DNA of 64,000 nucleotides from CAZGHF01 sp964525595 (GCA_964525595.1 CAZGHF010000002.1:15082-79081), one strand, 5' to 3'. Positions 45,561 through 55,391 are shown, numbered from the stretch's first letter. Numbers and translations are program-made. Notes: generated by a model not told the origin, from the letters alone.

Positions 45561-47122
45561 TATCGTTATTTTTCCTCTCTTACGGAGTCTTAGGTTACAA
45601 TCTTTATCACCATCAAATTTTGAAGGGTGACTATTATTTTGAAAAAGCCGAGGCGCGGAGTGAATTTCAGAAAGAACTTGAGCTAAGGAGGGGTCAGATT
45701 TTTTTTACCGACCGGAACGGTAACAGTACTGCCGTTGCTCAAAACAGAGATTATCCGGTTGTTTTTGCCTCACCCAAAGAGATTGAAGACGCCGCTCTCG
45801 CGGCAAAGCTTTTGAGTCCGATTGTCGGGGAGGATGAAGAAAGGCTTGCGACGGCTCTTGGCAACCCTCGCAGTCTTTTTTATCCGCTTATTGATAAAGC
45901 GAGCGAGGAAGAAATAAAAACGGTCGAGAGTCTGAATCTGAAAGGGATTTACATAAATGAAAGACAATATCGTTTTTATCCTTTTTATAATCTTTCCTCT
46001 CATCTCCTTGGTTTTGTTGGCTTGAACGAAGACACCGACGTGCCAACGGGTCTCTACGGCTTGGAGAAATTTAAAAATAATGAACTTAAAGAGGGCAAAG
46101 ATTTAAATCTTACAATTGATATAAGTCTACAAAGCGAGGCTGAGCAGGTGCTGGAAGACCTTATCCGGGATTTCGAGGCGGTAGGCGGAACGGTGATAAT
46201 AGAAGAACCGACGACCGGAAAGATTCTTGCTCTGGCTTCGGCGCCGGATTTTGACCCCAATTCTTATGGGAATTTTCCGGTTAAGAATTTTTTAAACCCG
46301 GCTCTGGCTAGTATTTATGAACCCGGTTCGGTTTTCAAACCGATTACAATGGCTATGGGTATCGACTTGGGTGTAATTTCTCCGGACACCACTTACGTTG
46401 ATAAAGGGCGGGTTACTTTAAACGGCAAAACCATTCTCAATTGGGACAAGAAGGCCTACGGTGAAATTACGATGACTAACGTACTTGAACGCTCCGTAAA
46501 TACCGGCGCCGTTTTTGCGGAGAGTAAAATCGGTCACGAAGCTTTTCTGGAATATTCGAAAGATTTTGGTTTTGGCGAGATCTCCGGTATTGATTTGCCG
46601 GATGAAGTAATCGGGAGCTTGAGAAGTCTTGAAAGAAAAGATGCGCGGGATATTGATTTTGCGACCGCTTCTTTCGGACAAGGACCGGCAGTAACGCCTA
46701 TCCAGCTCATAAATGCCTATTCGGCAATAGCGTCCGGCGGAGTCCTTATGCGTCCCTATATTCTTGCCTCCGAGAGTCCGAAAGTCATAAGACGGGTTAT
46801 AGATGAAGAGACAGCTTTAGAAGTAATCGGGATGATGGAATCAGCGGTGAATAAGGCCGAGGTGGCGGTCATTAAAGGTTATGGAGTGGCTGGCAAGACC
46901 GGAACGGCTCAAGTGCCGGACTTTGAGCGCGGCGGTTATGGGGATGAGCTCATTCACAACTTTGTCGGTTTTGCGCCGACTTCAAATCCGCGGTTTGTCA
47001 TTCTCGTAAAAATTGACAAGCCTAAGAGCTCTCTTGCGGGACTTACAGTTGTCCCGGCTTTCAGAAAGCTTACCGAGTACGTTTTGAATTATTATCATAT
47101 TGCTCCGGATAGGGTAGAGTGA
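45536..47122 (+). CDS. ftsI: septal penicillin-binding protein FtsI (PBP3)
   Basis: Class B transpeptidase that cross-links peptidoglycan at the septum. One N-terminal span (about 4-24), the LRRGQIFFTDRNG dimerisation start, then the transpeptidase domain with SVFK (S265-K268), SVN (320-322) and KTG (454-456). The 528-residue length is normal. The start lies within the end of ftsL, giving tight coupling in the division cluster. Confidence 0.93.
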   Translation: MAFRFIALISLFFLSYGVLGYNLYHHQILKGDYYFEKAEARSEFQKELELRRGQIFFTDRNGNSTAVAQNRDYPVVFASPKEIEDAALAAKLLSPIVGEDEERLATALGNPRSLFYPLIDKASEEEIKTVESLNLKGIYINERQYRFYPFYNLSSHLLGFVGLNEDTDVPTGLYGLEKFKNNELKEGKDLNLTIDISLQSEAEQVLEDLIRDFEAVGGTVIIEEPTTGKILALASAPDFDPNSYGNFPVKNFLNPALASIYEPGSVFKPITMAMGIDLGVISPDTTYVDKGRVTLNGKTILNWDKKAYGEITMTNVLERSVNTGAVFAESKIGHEAFLEYSKDFGFGEISGIDLPDEVIGSLRSLERKDARDIDFATASFGQGPAVTPIQLINAYSAIASGGVLMRPYILASESPKVIRRVIDEETALEVIGMMESAVNKAEVAVIKGYGVAGKTGTAQVPDFERGGYGDELIHNFVGFAPTSNPRFVILVKIDKPKSSLAGLTVVPAFRKLTEYVLNYYHIAPDRVE

Positions 47123-47171
47123 AAAGAACACGGAAAGCGAGCGCCGAAGTTTGTGGTAAAATTATCACAGT

Positions 47172-48473
47172 ATGAAATTCCTATTTCTACCAGTATTGAA
47201 ATTTTTAATGAGGTGGCTCGCTGAGCTCACCCTGATTCGTTACGAACCGGGTGTTATAGGCATAACCGGCAGTGTCGGCAAGACTTCAACTAAGGCGGCG
47301 CTCGCCGCGGTTTTAAGCTCGGATCGCCGGGTAAGGGCCGCCGGTAAAAGCTTTAACAACGAGCTTGGCCTTCCTCTTACGATTTTGGGAAACTGGGATT
47401 CGACTGAAGGATTTTTTTTCTGGCCGAAGGTTTTGGTTTTAGGACTCTTCCAGCTTTTAAAAAAGAACCCTTCTTATCCCCAAATTATTGTTTTGGAATA
47501 CGGAGTGGACAGGCCCGGTGACATGGACTATCTCGTCCGTATCGCCCGGTCGCAGGTAGGAATTGTGACTGCTCTTTCGGACATTCCCGTTCACGTTGAA
47601 TTTTTTGCCAGCCCGGAAGCAGTAGGGCGTGAGAAAGCAAAAATGGTAGGAGCCTTGCCTGTTACCGGCTTTGCCATTTTGAACGGCGACGATGCGTCGG
47701 TTCTTGAAATGAAAAAAGAAACACGGGCTCACCCTATGACTTTTGGTTTTTCCCGGGGAGTTGAAATGCGAATATCGGGATTTCAAAACCAACTTGATAA
47801 AAAGTTCAAGGGAGTATCTTTCAAACTAAATTATGGAGGGACTGCGGTGCCGGTAAAAATTGAAGGCGTTTTCGGCCGGTCCCACGCTTATGCCGCCGCC
47901 GCCGCCTGCGCTGCCGGTTTGATTTACGGGATGAACCTCGGTAAAATGGCCGAAGCACTCTCAAGTTATGAACCGCTGGCTGGTCGGCTCCGTCTCGTTC
48001 CGGGTATAAAAGAGAGTTTCGTAATTGATGACACTTACAATTCTTCGCCGGTTGCCGCTTACGAAGCGCTCCGTGTTTTGGGGAGTCTAAAGGCGAAAAG
48101 GAAGATAGCCGTTTTGGGCGACATGTTGGAGCTTGGTAAGTACACCATGGAGGCGCATGAGGAGGTGGGAAAGCTCGTTTCCAAAAACGCGGATTTCTTG
48201 ATTACCGTTGGGAATCGGGCTAAATTCATCGCCGAGCGGGCAGTAAAATCGGGATTTTCCAAGAAAAAGATTATAACTTTCTTGGATGTTAACGAAGCCG
48301 GTTTGGAACTTCAGAGAAAAATGCAAAAGGGTGATTTGATTTTAGTAAAGGGTTCGCAGTCAGTAAGGATGGAGAAAATTGTGAAAGAAGTTATGCTTGA
48401 ACCGCAAAAAGCGGAAGAACTTCTGGTTCGCCAGAGCCCGGTCTGGTTAAGGAAGAGAGGATTGTACGGCTAA
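47172..48473 (+). CDS. murF: UDP-MurNAc-tripeptide-D-Ala-D-Ala ligase MurF
   Basis: ATP-dependent ligase that adds D-Ala-D-Ala to the peptidoglycan precursor. The central Mur domain has the P-loop GITGSVGKTST (G33-T38 core), NELGLPLTIL and the YGVDRPGDMDYL strand. DDTYNSSPVAAYEAL is in the usual MurF position, and the C-terminal domain has VLGDMLELG. The N-terminal UDP-binding domain is missing or much reduced: only about 25 hydrophobic residues precede the P-loop, where about 100 are usual. Confidence 0.88.
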   Translation: MKFLFLPVLKFLMRWLAELTLIRYEPGVIGITGSVGKTSTKAALAAVLSSDRRVRAAGKSFNNELGLPLTILGNWDSTEGFFFWPKVLVLGLFQLLKKNPSYPQIIVLEYGVDRPGDMDYLVRIARSQVGIVTALSDIPVHVEFFASPEAVGREKAKMVGALPVTGFAILNGDDASVLEMKKETRAHPMTFGFSRGVEMRISGFQNQLDKKFKGVSFKLNYGGTAVPVKIEGVFGRSHAYAAAAACAAGLIYGMNLGKMAEALSSYEPLAGRLRLVPGIKESFVIDDTYNSSPVAAYEALRVLGSLKAKRKIAVLGDMLELGKYTMEAHEEVGKLVSKNADFLITVGNRAKFIAERAVKSGFSKKKIITFLDVNEAGLELQRKMQKGDLILVKGSQSVRMEKIVKEVMLEPQKAEELLVRQSPVWLRKRGLYG

Positions 48474-48475
48474 GG

Positions 48476-48547
48476 GCTCCCATCGTCTAGTGGTTAGGAC
48501 AAGAGCTTCTCAAGCTCTAAACCGGGGTTCGATTCCCCGTGGGAGCG
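48476..48547 (+). tRNA. tRNA-Glu (anticodon CTC)
   Basis: Acceptor GCTCCCA/TGGGAGC, anticodon stem AGAGC/GCTCT around loop TTCTCAA (anticodon CTC), T arm CGGGG-TTCGATT-CCCCG, discriminator G. It starts 2 bases past the murF stop. CCA is not encoded. Confidence 0.97.
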
Positions 48548-48561
48548 CAAGTAATAACAAA

Positions 48562-49233
48562 ATGGGAATTTTATACATCGTTGCAACTCCGGTCGGCAAT
48601 CTAGGAGATGTAACATTCAGAGCGATTGAGACGCTCCGCGATTCGGACCTGATATTGGCAGAAGATACGCGGGTAACAAAAAAGCTTTTAAGCCACTACG
48701 GTGTAAAAACGCCAGTCAAGCGATACGACGAGCACGTGGGTCCGAAAGTTTATGACGACATCGCTGAATTTTTAGAGAGCGGAAAATCAATCGCCTTGGT
48801 GAGTGATGCCGGCACACCGGGCATCTCCGATCCCGGTCCGCGGCTTATTGAGTTTTTAAGAACAAGAATTCCCGAAGTAAAGGTTGTTTCCGTGCCGGGA
48901 CCGGCGGCTCTTATTGCCGCTCTTTCCGTTTCCGGTTTTAACGCCGACCAATTTACTTTTTTAGGTTACCCGCCGCACAAAAAGGGAAGACAGAAATTTT
49001 TCAGAAGAATGATAGATATTAAAATCCGACCGATGGTGTTTTATGAATCACCGCATCGGATTCTTAAAACCTTTGACAACTTGATTGAGGTTTTCGGCGA
49101 GGATAAAGAAATTGTCGTTGCCCGGGAGCTTACCAAAATCTACGAAGAAGTTTGGAGAGGTAGGGCGGGGGAGGCAAAAAACTATTTTACCGGCGAGAAG
49201 ACGCGAGGCGAATTTGTTTTAATAATCCCTTAA
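48562..49233 (+). CDS. rsmI: 16S rRNA (cytidine-1402-2'-O) methyltransferase RsmI
   Basis: Adds the 2'-O-methyl to C1402, the same base modified by RsmH. Family motifs are clear: LYIVATPVGNLGDVTFRA, LAEDTRVTKKLLSHYG, SDAGTPGISDPGPRL, and FYESPHRILKTF. The true start is ATG 48562, because the open frame further upstream runs through tRNA-Glu. The C-terminus (GEFVLIIP) is slightly short, missing the last helical domain found in longer members. Confidence 0.95.
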   Translation: MGILYIVATPVGNLGDVTFRAIETLRDSDLILAEDTRVTKKLLSHYGVKTPVKRYDEHVGPKVYDDIAEFLESGKSIALVSDAGTPGISDPGPRLIEFLRTRIPEVKVVSVPGPAALIAALSVSGFNADQFTFLGYPPHKKGRQKFFRRMIDIKIRPMVFYESPHRILKTFDNLIEVFGEDKEIVVARELTKIYEEVWRGRAGEAKNYFTGEKTRGEFVLIIP

Positions 49234-49265
49234 TCCAGGGTGGTATACTTAAGTCCACTCCATTT

Positions 49266-49850
49266 ATGAAGCGTATTTTGGACATATTGGGTTCTGTTCT
49301 CGGTATTTTGTTCATACTGCCTTTTACACCTTTCATTGCTTTGGCGATTATCCTCGAAACCGGCCAGCCGGTTCTTATAAAGCTCGATAGGGTAAGCAAG
49401 GGAAAGGTAATCAAGGTTTATAAGTTCCGTTCCATGGTTCAAGGCGCTCATGAAACCAAAAAAAACCTCGCTCACCTGAACGAGCGGGACGGGCCTTTTT
49501 TCAAGATAAAAGACGACCCGAGGCTTACTCGAACAGGCAAGTTTTTGCGGAAATTCAGACTGGATGAGTTCCCGCAATTCTTGAATGTTTTAGGCGGTTC
49601 TCTTTCACTTGTGGGGCCCCGACCGCATGAACCGGAAGAGGTAGCCAAATATCCGCCGAAATTCAAGAAACTTTACTTCGCAAAATCGGGACTTACCGGC
49701 CTTTCCCAAGTTTCCGGTGCTTCAGCTTTGTCTTATTACAAAGAGCTTGAGCTTGACTTCTACTATATTGAACACCAATCCTTTTTATTGGATTTTAAAA
49801 TTTTATTGAAAACAGCTTGGATATTTTTTTCCGACCCGACTGGTGTGTGA
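49266..49850 (+). CDS. bacterial sugar transferase (initiating glycosyltransferase)
   Basis: A 194-residue member of the polyprenyl-phosphate phosphoglycosyltransferase family. One N-terminal membrane segment (about 5-27) is followed by the core: VYKFRSMVQ, FKIKDDPRLTRTGKFLRKF, DEFPQFLNVLGGSLSLVGPR, and LTGLSQVSG. It would transfer a sugar phosphate to undecaprenyl phosphate to start an exopolysaccharide or glycan. It is the short, single-domain type. The glycosyltransferase at 49942 may act next. Confidence 0.92.
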   Translation: MKRILDILGSVLGILFILPFTPFIALAIILETGQPVLIKLDRVSKGKVIKVYKFRSMVQGAHETKKNLAHLNERDGPFFKIKDDPRLTRTGKFLRKFRLDEFPQFLNVLGGSLSLVGPRPHEPEEVAKYPPKFKKLYFAKSGLTGLSQVSGASALSYYKELELDFYYIEHQSFLLDFKILLKTAWIFFSDPTGV

Positions 49851-49941
49851 CTTGTCTTTTTCCCCCTTCACCAGCCGAAGTCTCCGCTCGAATAAATTAA
49901 CCTCTTGATGAAGAAAGAATGCGGATTTATGATTAAAGAAC

Positions 49942-51039
49942 ATGAAAGTAGCAATTCTCCATGATTACTTGAACCAATTTGGGGGAGCGGAGAGAGTGCT
50001 TATTGCTCTCCTCGAAATTTTCCCTAATGCCGATCTTTATACTCTTCTTTACGACGAGAAAAAAACCTTCGGTTTTTTTAAGAAAAACATAAAAAAAACG
50101 AGTTTTCTTGACATTCCTTTTGTAAGAGTTCGTCACCGGGCCTTTATTCCTTTTATGCCTCTAGCCACAAAATCGGTGCGGAGTCGTGAGAATTATGACC
50201 TTATTATTTCTTCAACCGCCGGATATGCGAAGGGCATGCCCATCCGCGCGCCTTATCACATAAGCTATTGTCACAGCCCGCTCCGCTACGCTTGGGAAAT
50301 CGAATATCTGAAAAATCTGGAAATTTCGCCCTGGCCGCTCCATAAAAGCGTTCTCCACCCAATCGCTAAATGGCTTCGCCGGTGGGACAAGCAAGCCAGT
50401 AAAAACGTCAATCTTTTCATTGCAAACTCTAAGTACATTGCCGAAAAAATACGCTCTTATTACGGCCGGGATGCACTCGTTATTTATCCGCCGGTTGAAT
50501 CGCGGGCGTTTTACCCTGAGCCGAAGGCGGCCAGGAAAGAATATTACCTTATGGTTGGTCGGCTTCTCTATTACAAAGGCTTTGATTTAGGAATTAAGGC
50601 GTTCAATAAGATGAAGAAGCCTCTGAAAATAGTGGGTTCGGGTCCGGAAATCGGAAAACTTCGGGAGATTGCCAATCCTGATTATGTGGAGTTCATTCCT
50701 TTTGCCGGCGACAAAGAGTTGCGGCGTATTTACAGCGATGCCAAAGCGCTTATTTTTCCACAAATAGAGGACTTTGGTCTTGTTGCAGCCGAAGCTATCT
50801 CTTGCGGCGCGCCCGTCATCGCCTATAATCAGGGCGGTGGTCGGGAAATCGTCAGTCACAGGGAAACGGGACTTCTTTTCAACGAACAGTCTGTTCCGGC
50901 TCTCATGGAAGCAGTCAGGGATTTTGAGGGAATTTCTTTTGACCGAGCCCGGATTGCAAGAGCGGCAAAAAGATTTTCAAAAAAAGTTTTTAAGGACGAA
51001 ATTCGGAAGGTTGTAAGACAGCATGGATATGAAATATGA
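49942..51039 (+). CDS. family 4 glycosyltransferase
   Basis: A 365-residue GT-B enzyme. The N-terminus KVAILHDYLNQFGGAERVL is typical of WbaZ-like mannosyltransferases. The C-terminal donor-binding domain has VGRLLYYKGFDLGIKAFNK, GSGPEIGKLRE, and the E(x7)E-type motif FPQIEDFGLVAAEAISCGAP. It probably extends the glycan started by the upstream sugar transferase. It overlaps the DUF4012 gene by 4 bases. Confidence 0.9.
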   Translation: MKVAILHDYLNQFGGAERVLIALLEIFPNADLYTLLYDEKKTFGFFKKNIKKTSFLDIPFVRVRHRAFIPFMPLATKSVRSRENYDLIISSTAGYAKGMPIRAPYHISYCHSPLRYAWEIEYLKNLEISPWPLHKSVLHPIAKWLRRWDKQASKNVNLFIANSKYIAEKIRSYYGRDALVIYPPVESRAFYPEPKAARKEYYLMVGRLLYYKGFDLGIKAFNKMKKPLKIVGSGPEIGKLREIANPDYVEFIPFAGDKELRRIYSDAKALIFPQIEDFGLVAAEAISCGAPVIAYNQGGGREIVSHRETGLLFNEQSVPALMEAVRDFEGISFDRARIARAAKRFSKKVFKDEIRKVVRQHGYEI

Positions 51040-53138
51040 GTAAAAAGAAGCGCGTGCCAGCAAAAAATGTTTGTCCGGTTCTTGTTGATGTGAAAAAACC
51101 GGGTTTTAGTTACCGCAACCGCGTTAAATTTTCGCGGTTGAATCTTACTCACCTTCCTAAGAAAAGTTTTACTGAACCGAAACCCTATAAAAAATTTGCG
51201 GCCTGGGGAATTTTGTTTGCATCTTTTGTTTTCATCGCTCTCTCCGTTTTTGCTATTTTTAATCTGAGGGAGATGAAAGCAGTGGTGACAATGAGAGGCA
51301 GCAACTTAGTTAATAATTTCATTATTTCAGTAAGCGCCCTTAAAAATTTTGAACCTGAAGAAGCAAAACCTTTTTTGGAAGAAAACACCGAGGAGATTTC
51401 CCACCTAAACGCAGTTCTTGAAAAAACTTCCTCACGTACACTCATGAGTATTTTGGGAAGTGTCGTCCCTGCTTTTAAAGAGGCGGGAACTTTTTTAACT
51501 CAGGTTACTGAACTTAACTTTGAGTTTGTAAAATTTTCCGAGTTGATAGCCGACCTTCAGAATAACGGCTTTAATTATTTCCAAAACGATGGTGAAGCTT
51601 TCTTAAACCGCTTAGAGGAAACAAGAGGAATGATTGCCAGCATAACGGAACGGGTTGAGCTTATAAAGAATGCGACGGCATCCCTTAAGACCATCTCACC
51701 GGTTTTCGGAGACGCCGATGAACTTTTGAGCGATGAATATTTAAAACACAGTTCTGACCTGCAGGACCTGGATAATTTTTTGGGAAGCTTGATTGAAAAT
51801 TTCGGTTCGGAAGAGGAAAAGCACGTTCTTTTAATCTTTCACAATCCGGCTGAAATCAGGCCGGCCGGCGGATTTATTGGCAGTTATGGTGTCCTCACGG
51901 TCAAAAAAGGCCAGATGATTGATTTGGAGGTGAACGATATCTATTGGCCTGACCACCCGATGAACTTTGACTTGAAAGTTATCCCGCCGGAACCGCTCCA
52001 GGCCGTTGTAACCGACTGGGCGGCCCGGGACGGAAATTGGTTCTTTGATTTTCCGACCTCGGCCGAAACAGTGATGGGCTTTTTAGAAAGTTCGAAAGTT
52101 TACTCTGACACCGGTACAAGGTTCGAGGGAGCGATTGCTTTGAACATCAGAGTAATGGAGACGATTCTTGATGTCATCGGGTCAGTGGAAATTGAAGAAT
52201 ACGACCTCATCGTAACGAGCGAAAATTTCCTGCTGGAGGTTCAGCGGGAAGTGGAAACCGGTCGCGATAAAAAACTGGGCAGTAATCCTAAAAAGATTTT
52301 GAGCGTTCTCACTCCGCTTGTTCTTGAAAAATTGAACGGACTGGATGAGGTCGGGCAGCGGGAAATTTTTGAAGGTTTTCGGAATCATCTAAACAAGAAA
52401 GACATTATGGTTTTCTTCCGTGATTCATCGCTTGCCTCATTTACAAATTCAGCCGGAATTGACGGCTCGGTCTATTCCTTACCATCAAGTTTTTGGGGTA
52501 GTTATGCCGCAGTTGTAAATGCCAACATTGCCGGCGGTAAGAGTGATGCTTTTATTGAAGAATCAGTGGAAATTTTTCTGGACATTGATACGGAGGGCGG
52601 CGTTTTCACCGATCTCGATATTGTAAGAGTTCACAGCGGGGATAAGGAAAAAGACCCCTGGTGGCGGGCGAGTAACCAGAACTTTATTCAGATTTTTACT
52701 AACCCCGGCTCGGTCATAGTTTCTTTAAAAGGAAATGACGTTAAAAGATACGCTAAGCCTGATTACGACAAGGAATATGTCGTCAACCCCGAACTGGAAA
52801 AGATTGAGAGCACTAAAGTGCTTCTTGCTGATTATAATACTTGGAGTATGGATGGTTTCGGCAAGACTATTTTCGGAACCTGGTGGAGAATCCCGGCTGG
52901 CGAGAGCGAAACCTTGAACATTCGTTACCAGACGCCTTCAAACAATCAGTCGTTACCCGTATCAGGCAAGAAGTTCAGATTCATCTTTGAACGCCAGTCC
53001 GGCGTGAAAAACTCTCTTAAGGTGAGTATCAGTGCGCCGCTCGGGTTTCGATGGGTCGAGTCGGGGAGTTCCTTTTTCATCTATAAAGACGCTGACCCGG
53101 ATGGGAGAGTAATTTTGGATTTAACCCTTAGTAAATGA
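51036..53138 (+). CDS. DUF4012 membrane-anchored protein
   Basis: A 700-residue protein with a basic tail, one span (about 50-70) and a large outer region. DUF4012 is recognisable at VLLIFHNPAEIRPAGGFIGS, followed by YGVLTVKKGQMIDLEVNDIY. The family is widespread in candidate-phyla and Gram-positive bacteria near surface-glycan genes, and its exact function is unknown. The stop overlaps the lepA start, and the upstream neighbours are two glycosyltransferases, so a role in envelope glycan attachment is possible. Confidence 0.88.
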   Translation: MSKKKRVPAKNVCPVLVDVKKPGFSYRNRVKFSRLNLTHLPKKSFTEPKPYKKFAAWGILFASFVFIALSVFAIFNLREMKAVVTMRGSNLVNNFIISVSALKNFEPEEAKPFLEENTEEISHLNAVLEKTSSRTLMSILGSVVPAFKEAGTFLTQVTELNFEFVKFSELIADLQNNGFNYFQNDGEAFLNRLEETRGMIASITERVELIKNATASLKTISPVFGDADELLSDEYLKHSSDLQDLDNFLGSLIENFGSEEEKHVLLIFHNPAEIRPAGGFIGSYGVLTVKKGQMIDLEVNDIYWPDHPMNFDLKVIPPEPLQAVVTDWAARDGNWFFDFPTSAETVMGFLESSKVYSDTGTRFEGAIALNIRVMETILDVIGSVEIEEYDLIVTSENFLLEVQREVETGRDKKLGSNPKKILSVLTPLVLEKLNGLDEVGQREIFEGFRNHLNKKDIMVFFRDSSLASFTNSAGIDGSVYSLPSSFWGSYAAVVNANIAGGKSDAFIEESVEIFLDIDTEGGVFTDLDIVRVHSGDKEKDPWWRASNQNFIQIFTNPGSVIVSLKGNDVKRYAKPDYDKEYVVNPELEKIESTKVLLADYNTWSMDGFGKTIFGTWWRIPAGESETLNIRYQTPSNNQSLPVSGKKFRFIFERQSGVKNSLKVSISAPLGFRWVESGSSFFIYKDADPDGRVILDLTLSK

Positions 53139-54925
53139 AAAACATAAGAAACTTCTGCGTAATTGCCCATATTGACCACGGCAAGAGCACTCTTGCCGAC
53201 AGGTTTTTGGAGGTGACGGGAACGGTTGAAGCGCGGCGGATGAAAGAGCAGTATCTTGACCAGCTTGAACTTGAGCGGGAGCGGGGGATAACCATTAAGA
53301 TGGCGCCCGTCCGGATGTTCTATAGCTTGTCATCTATAACCTATACTCTAAATTTCATTGACACCCCGGGCCACTCTGATTTTTCTTATGAGGTTTCCCG
53401 GGCTCTTCAAGCTGTTGAAGGAGCGATACTCCTTGTTGATGCCACTCAGGGTGTGCAGGCCCAGACACTCGCAAATTTCCGGGCGGCAAAAGCGGCAAAC
53501 CTTACCCTCATCGGAGCTGTAAATAAAGTTGACTTTTTTAAGGACAGAAACGATGAACGGTTGAAAAAAACCGTAAGGGAAACAGCCGAGCTTTTAGGAA
53601 TTCCGGAAAGCGAAGTGTTTCTCGTCTCCGGCAAAACCGGTGAAGGCGTTAAACAACTTCTCGAAGCAGTGATAAATTCCGTTCCGTTCCCTAAAACCTA
53701 TGGCCTAAAACCCACAATCTCTGCGCGGGCGCTCATATTCGATTCTTTTTATGACGATCATAAAGGTGTCGTTGCTTCGGTTAGGGTTTTTGACGGTGAG
53801 TTTGGCTCGGATGACGAAATTCATCTTATTGCGACTGGAGTAAAATCAAAACTCAAAGAGCTCGGTATTTTTGCCCCGGAAATGAAGGTCGTGAAGAAAC
53901 TAAGTAACGGCGAGATTGGCTACATTGCGACAGGAATTAAGGATCCGGAAAAAATCAAAATAGGCGATACCGTAGCCTTGAATCCCAAAACCTCGCCGCT
54001 TTCGGGCTATAAAGAGCCGAAGCCGGTCGTTTTCGTGTCTTTCTATCCTGAGGACGCAAATAGCTACGAGTTTGCTCAGAAAGGACTGCAGAAGCTCAAA
54101 TTGAATGATTCAGCCCTTACCGTAGAACCTGATCAGAATGAGGTTTTAGGCCGGGGTTTTAAAGTCGGTTTCCTGGGTCGGCTTCATTTTGAGATTACGG
54201 CTGAAAGGTTGCGGCGGGAATTCGGCATCGAAACAACTAATACCTTCCCGTCGGTCGTTTACAAAGTGAAGACTAAGGGCGAGTTTAAAGAGATAGTAAA
54301 ACCCGAAGACCTGCCGGTTGATTTTGATGAGATTTGGGAACCGATGGTTAAAATTGAGATAATTATCTCTCCGGATTATTTAAACAGTCTTTTTCCTCTT
54401 TGGGCTATGTTTCGGCTGACCGATATCGAGAATTCCAATTTTGGGAGTCAGGCGAAAATAACGGCGGAAATGCCAATGCAGGAGTTAATCAGTGATTTTG
54501 ATGACAAACTGAAATCCGTAACCGAAGGATATGCTTCTTTCAGCTATGAGCCCTCCAATTACAGGAAGGCGGACATTGTGAGAGTTGATTTCCTGGTTGC
54601 AGGAGTTGTTATTCCGGGGCTCTCCCGTTTTCTGCCGAAGACTAGTTATGAGACGATGGCAAGAACGATGGTGAAACGCCTGAAGAAACTCCTGCCACGT
54701 AGGCAGTTTTCTCAAACTGTTCAAGCCGCGGCTTTGGGAAAGATAATAGCAAGAGAAGACATATCGGCTTTGAGGAAAGATGTAACGGGTTATTTGTATG
54801 GCGGGGACAGAACCAGAAAAATGAAGCTTTGGTCCAAACAGAAAAAAGGAAAGAAGCGATTAAAGGAAAGGGGAGGAGAGGCGAGAATCCCGCCCTCGAT
54901 TTTCCAAGAATTATTAAAGAAGTAA
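53135..54925 (+). CDS. lepA: elongation factor 4 (LepA)
   Basis: Ribosome-associated GTPase that aids translation and ribosome assembly under stress. G-domain motifs: AHIDHGKSTLADRF (G1), DTPGHSDFS (G3), and NKVDFF (G4), with the LepA-specific C-terminal domain ending YGGDRTRKMKLWSKQKKGKK. At 596 residues it is full length. It is the last gene of the glycan run, and a perfect hairpin follows. Confidence 0.96.
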   Translation: MKNIRNFCVIAHIDHGKSTLADRFLEVTGTVEARRMKEQYLDQLELERERGITIKMAPVRMFYSLSSITYTLNFIDTPGHSDFSYEVSRALQAVEGAILLVDATQGVQAQTLANFRAAKAANLTLIGAVNKVDFFKDRNDERLKKTVRETAELLGIPESEVFLVSGKTGEGVKQLLEAVINSVPFPKTYGLKPTISARALIFDSFYDDHKGVVASVRVFDGEFGSDDEIHLIATGVKSKLKELGIFAPEMKVVKKLSNGEIGYIATGIKDPEKIKIGDTVALNPKTSPLSGYKEPKPVVFVSFYPEDANSYEFAQKGLQKLKLNDSALTVEPDQNEVLGRGFKVGFLGRLHFEITAERLRREFGIETTNTFPSVVYKVKTKGEFKEIVKPEDLPVDFDEIWEPMVKIEIIISPDYLNSLFPLWAMFRLTDIENSNFGSQAKITAEMPMQELISDFDDKLKSVTEGYASFSYEPSNYRKADIVRVDFLVAGVVIPGLSRFLPKTSYETMARTMVKRLKKLLPRRQFSQTVQAAALGKIIAREDISALRKDVTGYLYGGDRTRKMKLWSKQKKGKKRLKERGGEARIPPSIFQELLKK

Positions 54926-54936
54926 AAATTACCGTA

Positions 54937-54970
54937 ACTCCCAATATTAGCAATCGCTAATATTGGGAGT
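54937..54970. terminator. perfect 15-base hairpin after lepA
   Basis: ACTCCCAATATTAGC and its mirror (54956-54970) around a 4-base loop. There is no T tract. It is a likely 3' end of the lepA mRNA. Confidence 0.6.
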
Positions 54971-55009
54971 GGATTGAATTTTGGGTTATTGGTCTATAAT
55001 ATTAAGTTA

Positions 55010-55288
55010 ATGAATTGGTGGAGAGTAATAATTGTTGTCGTTATTGTTGTCGTTATGGGTTTGGGGATTTATGGTTTGGTGAATGAAAAGAGCGGCTTAG
55101 AGGAAGAAGTAGCTGAATTAAGAACCAAGTTTGAAGGTCTTGAGGGAGAAAGTCGGGAGCTGACTTTGAGGATAAGTTATTTTGAGAATCCGGAGAATCT
55201 CTTAAAAGAAATAAAATCCCGGTTCAATTATCGCGAAGAAGGCGAGGAGTTGATAATAATTGTTCCCAATAAAAGTGCGACCGAATAG
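55010..55288 (+). CDS. FtsB/DivIC-like septum protein
   Basis: A 92-residue bitopic protein: MNWWR, one span (VIIVVVIVVVMGLGIYGLV), then a coiled coil (about 25-55) and a short ISYFENPENLLKEIKSRFNY segment typical of FtsB/DivIC. It would complete the FtsQ-FtsL-FtsB trio with the genes at 10832 and 45249. TATAAT at 54995-55000 precedes the ATG. The tRNA-Gly gene begins at the base after the stop. Confidence 0.7.
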   Translation: MNWWRVIIVVVIVVVMGLGIYGLVNEKSGLEEEVAELRTKFEGLEGESRELTLRISYFENPENLLKEIKSRFNYREEGEELIIIVPNKSATE

Positions 55289-55359
55289 GCGGAATTAGTA
55301 CAAGGGTAGTACGCTTGCTTCCCAAGCAAGAGATACGAGTTCGAGTCTCGTATTCCGCA
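55289..55359 (+). tRNA. tRNA-Gly (anticodon CCC)
   Basis: Acceptor GCGGAAT/ATTCCGC, anticodon stem CTTGC/GCAAG around loop TTCCCAA (anticodon CCC), T arm CGAG-TTCGAGT-CTCG, discriminator A. It begins directly after the stop of the ftsB-like gene, so it may be processed from that transcript. Confidence 0.96.
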
Positions 55360-55360
55360 C

Positions 55361-55391
55361 AAAAAAACATGGCTTACGCCGTTTTTTGTTT
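55361..55391 (+). terminator. terminator after tRNA-Gly
   Basis: AAAAAAACATGGC pairs with GCCGTTTTTT around TTAC, followed by GTTT. Confidence 0.7.

Noticed and set aside
48490..48561. N-terminal extension of the RsmI gene
   Set aside because: The extra codons run through tRNA-Glu, and the family N-terminus begins at ATG 48562.
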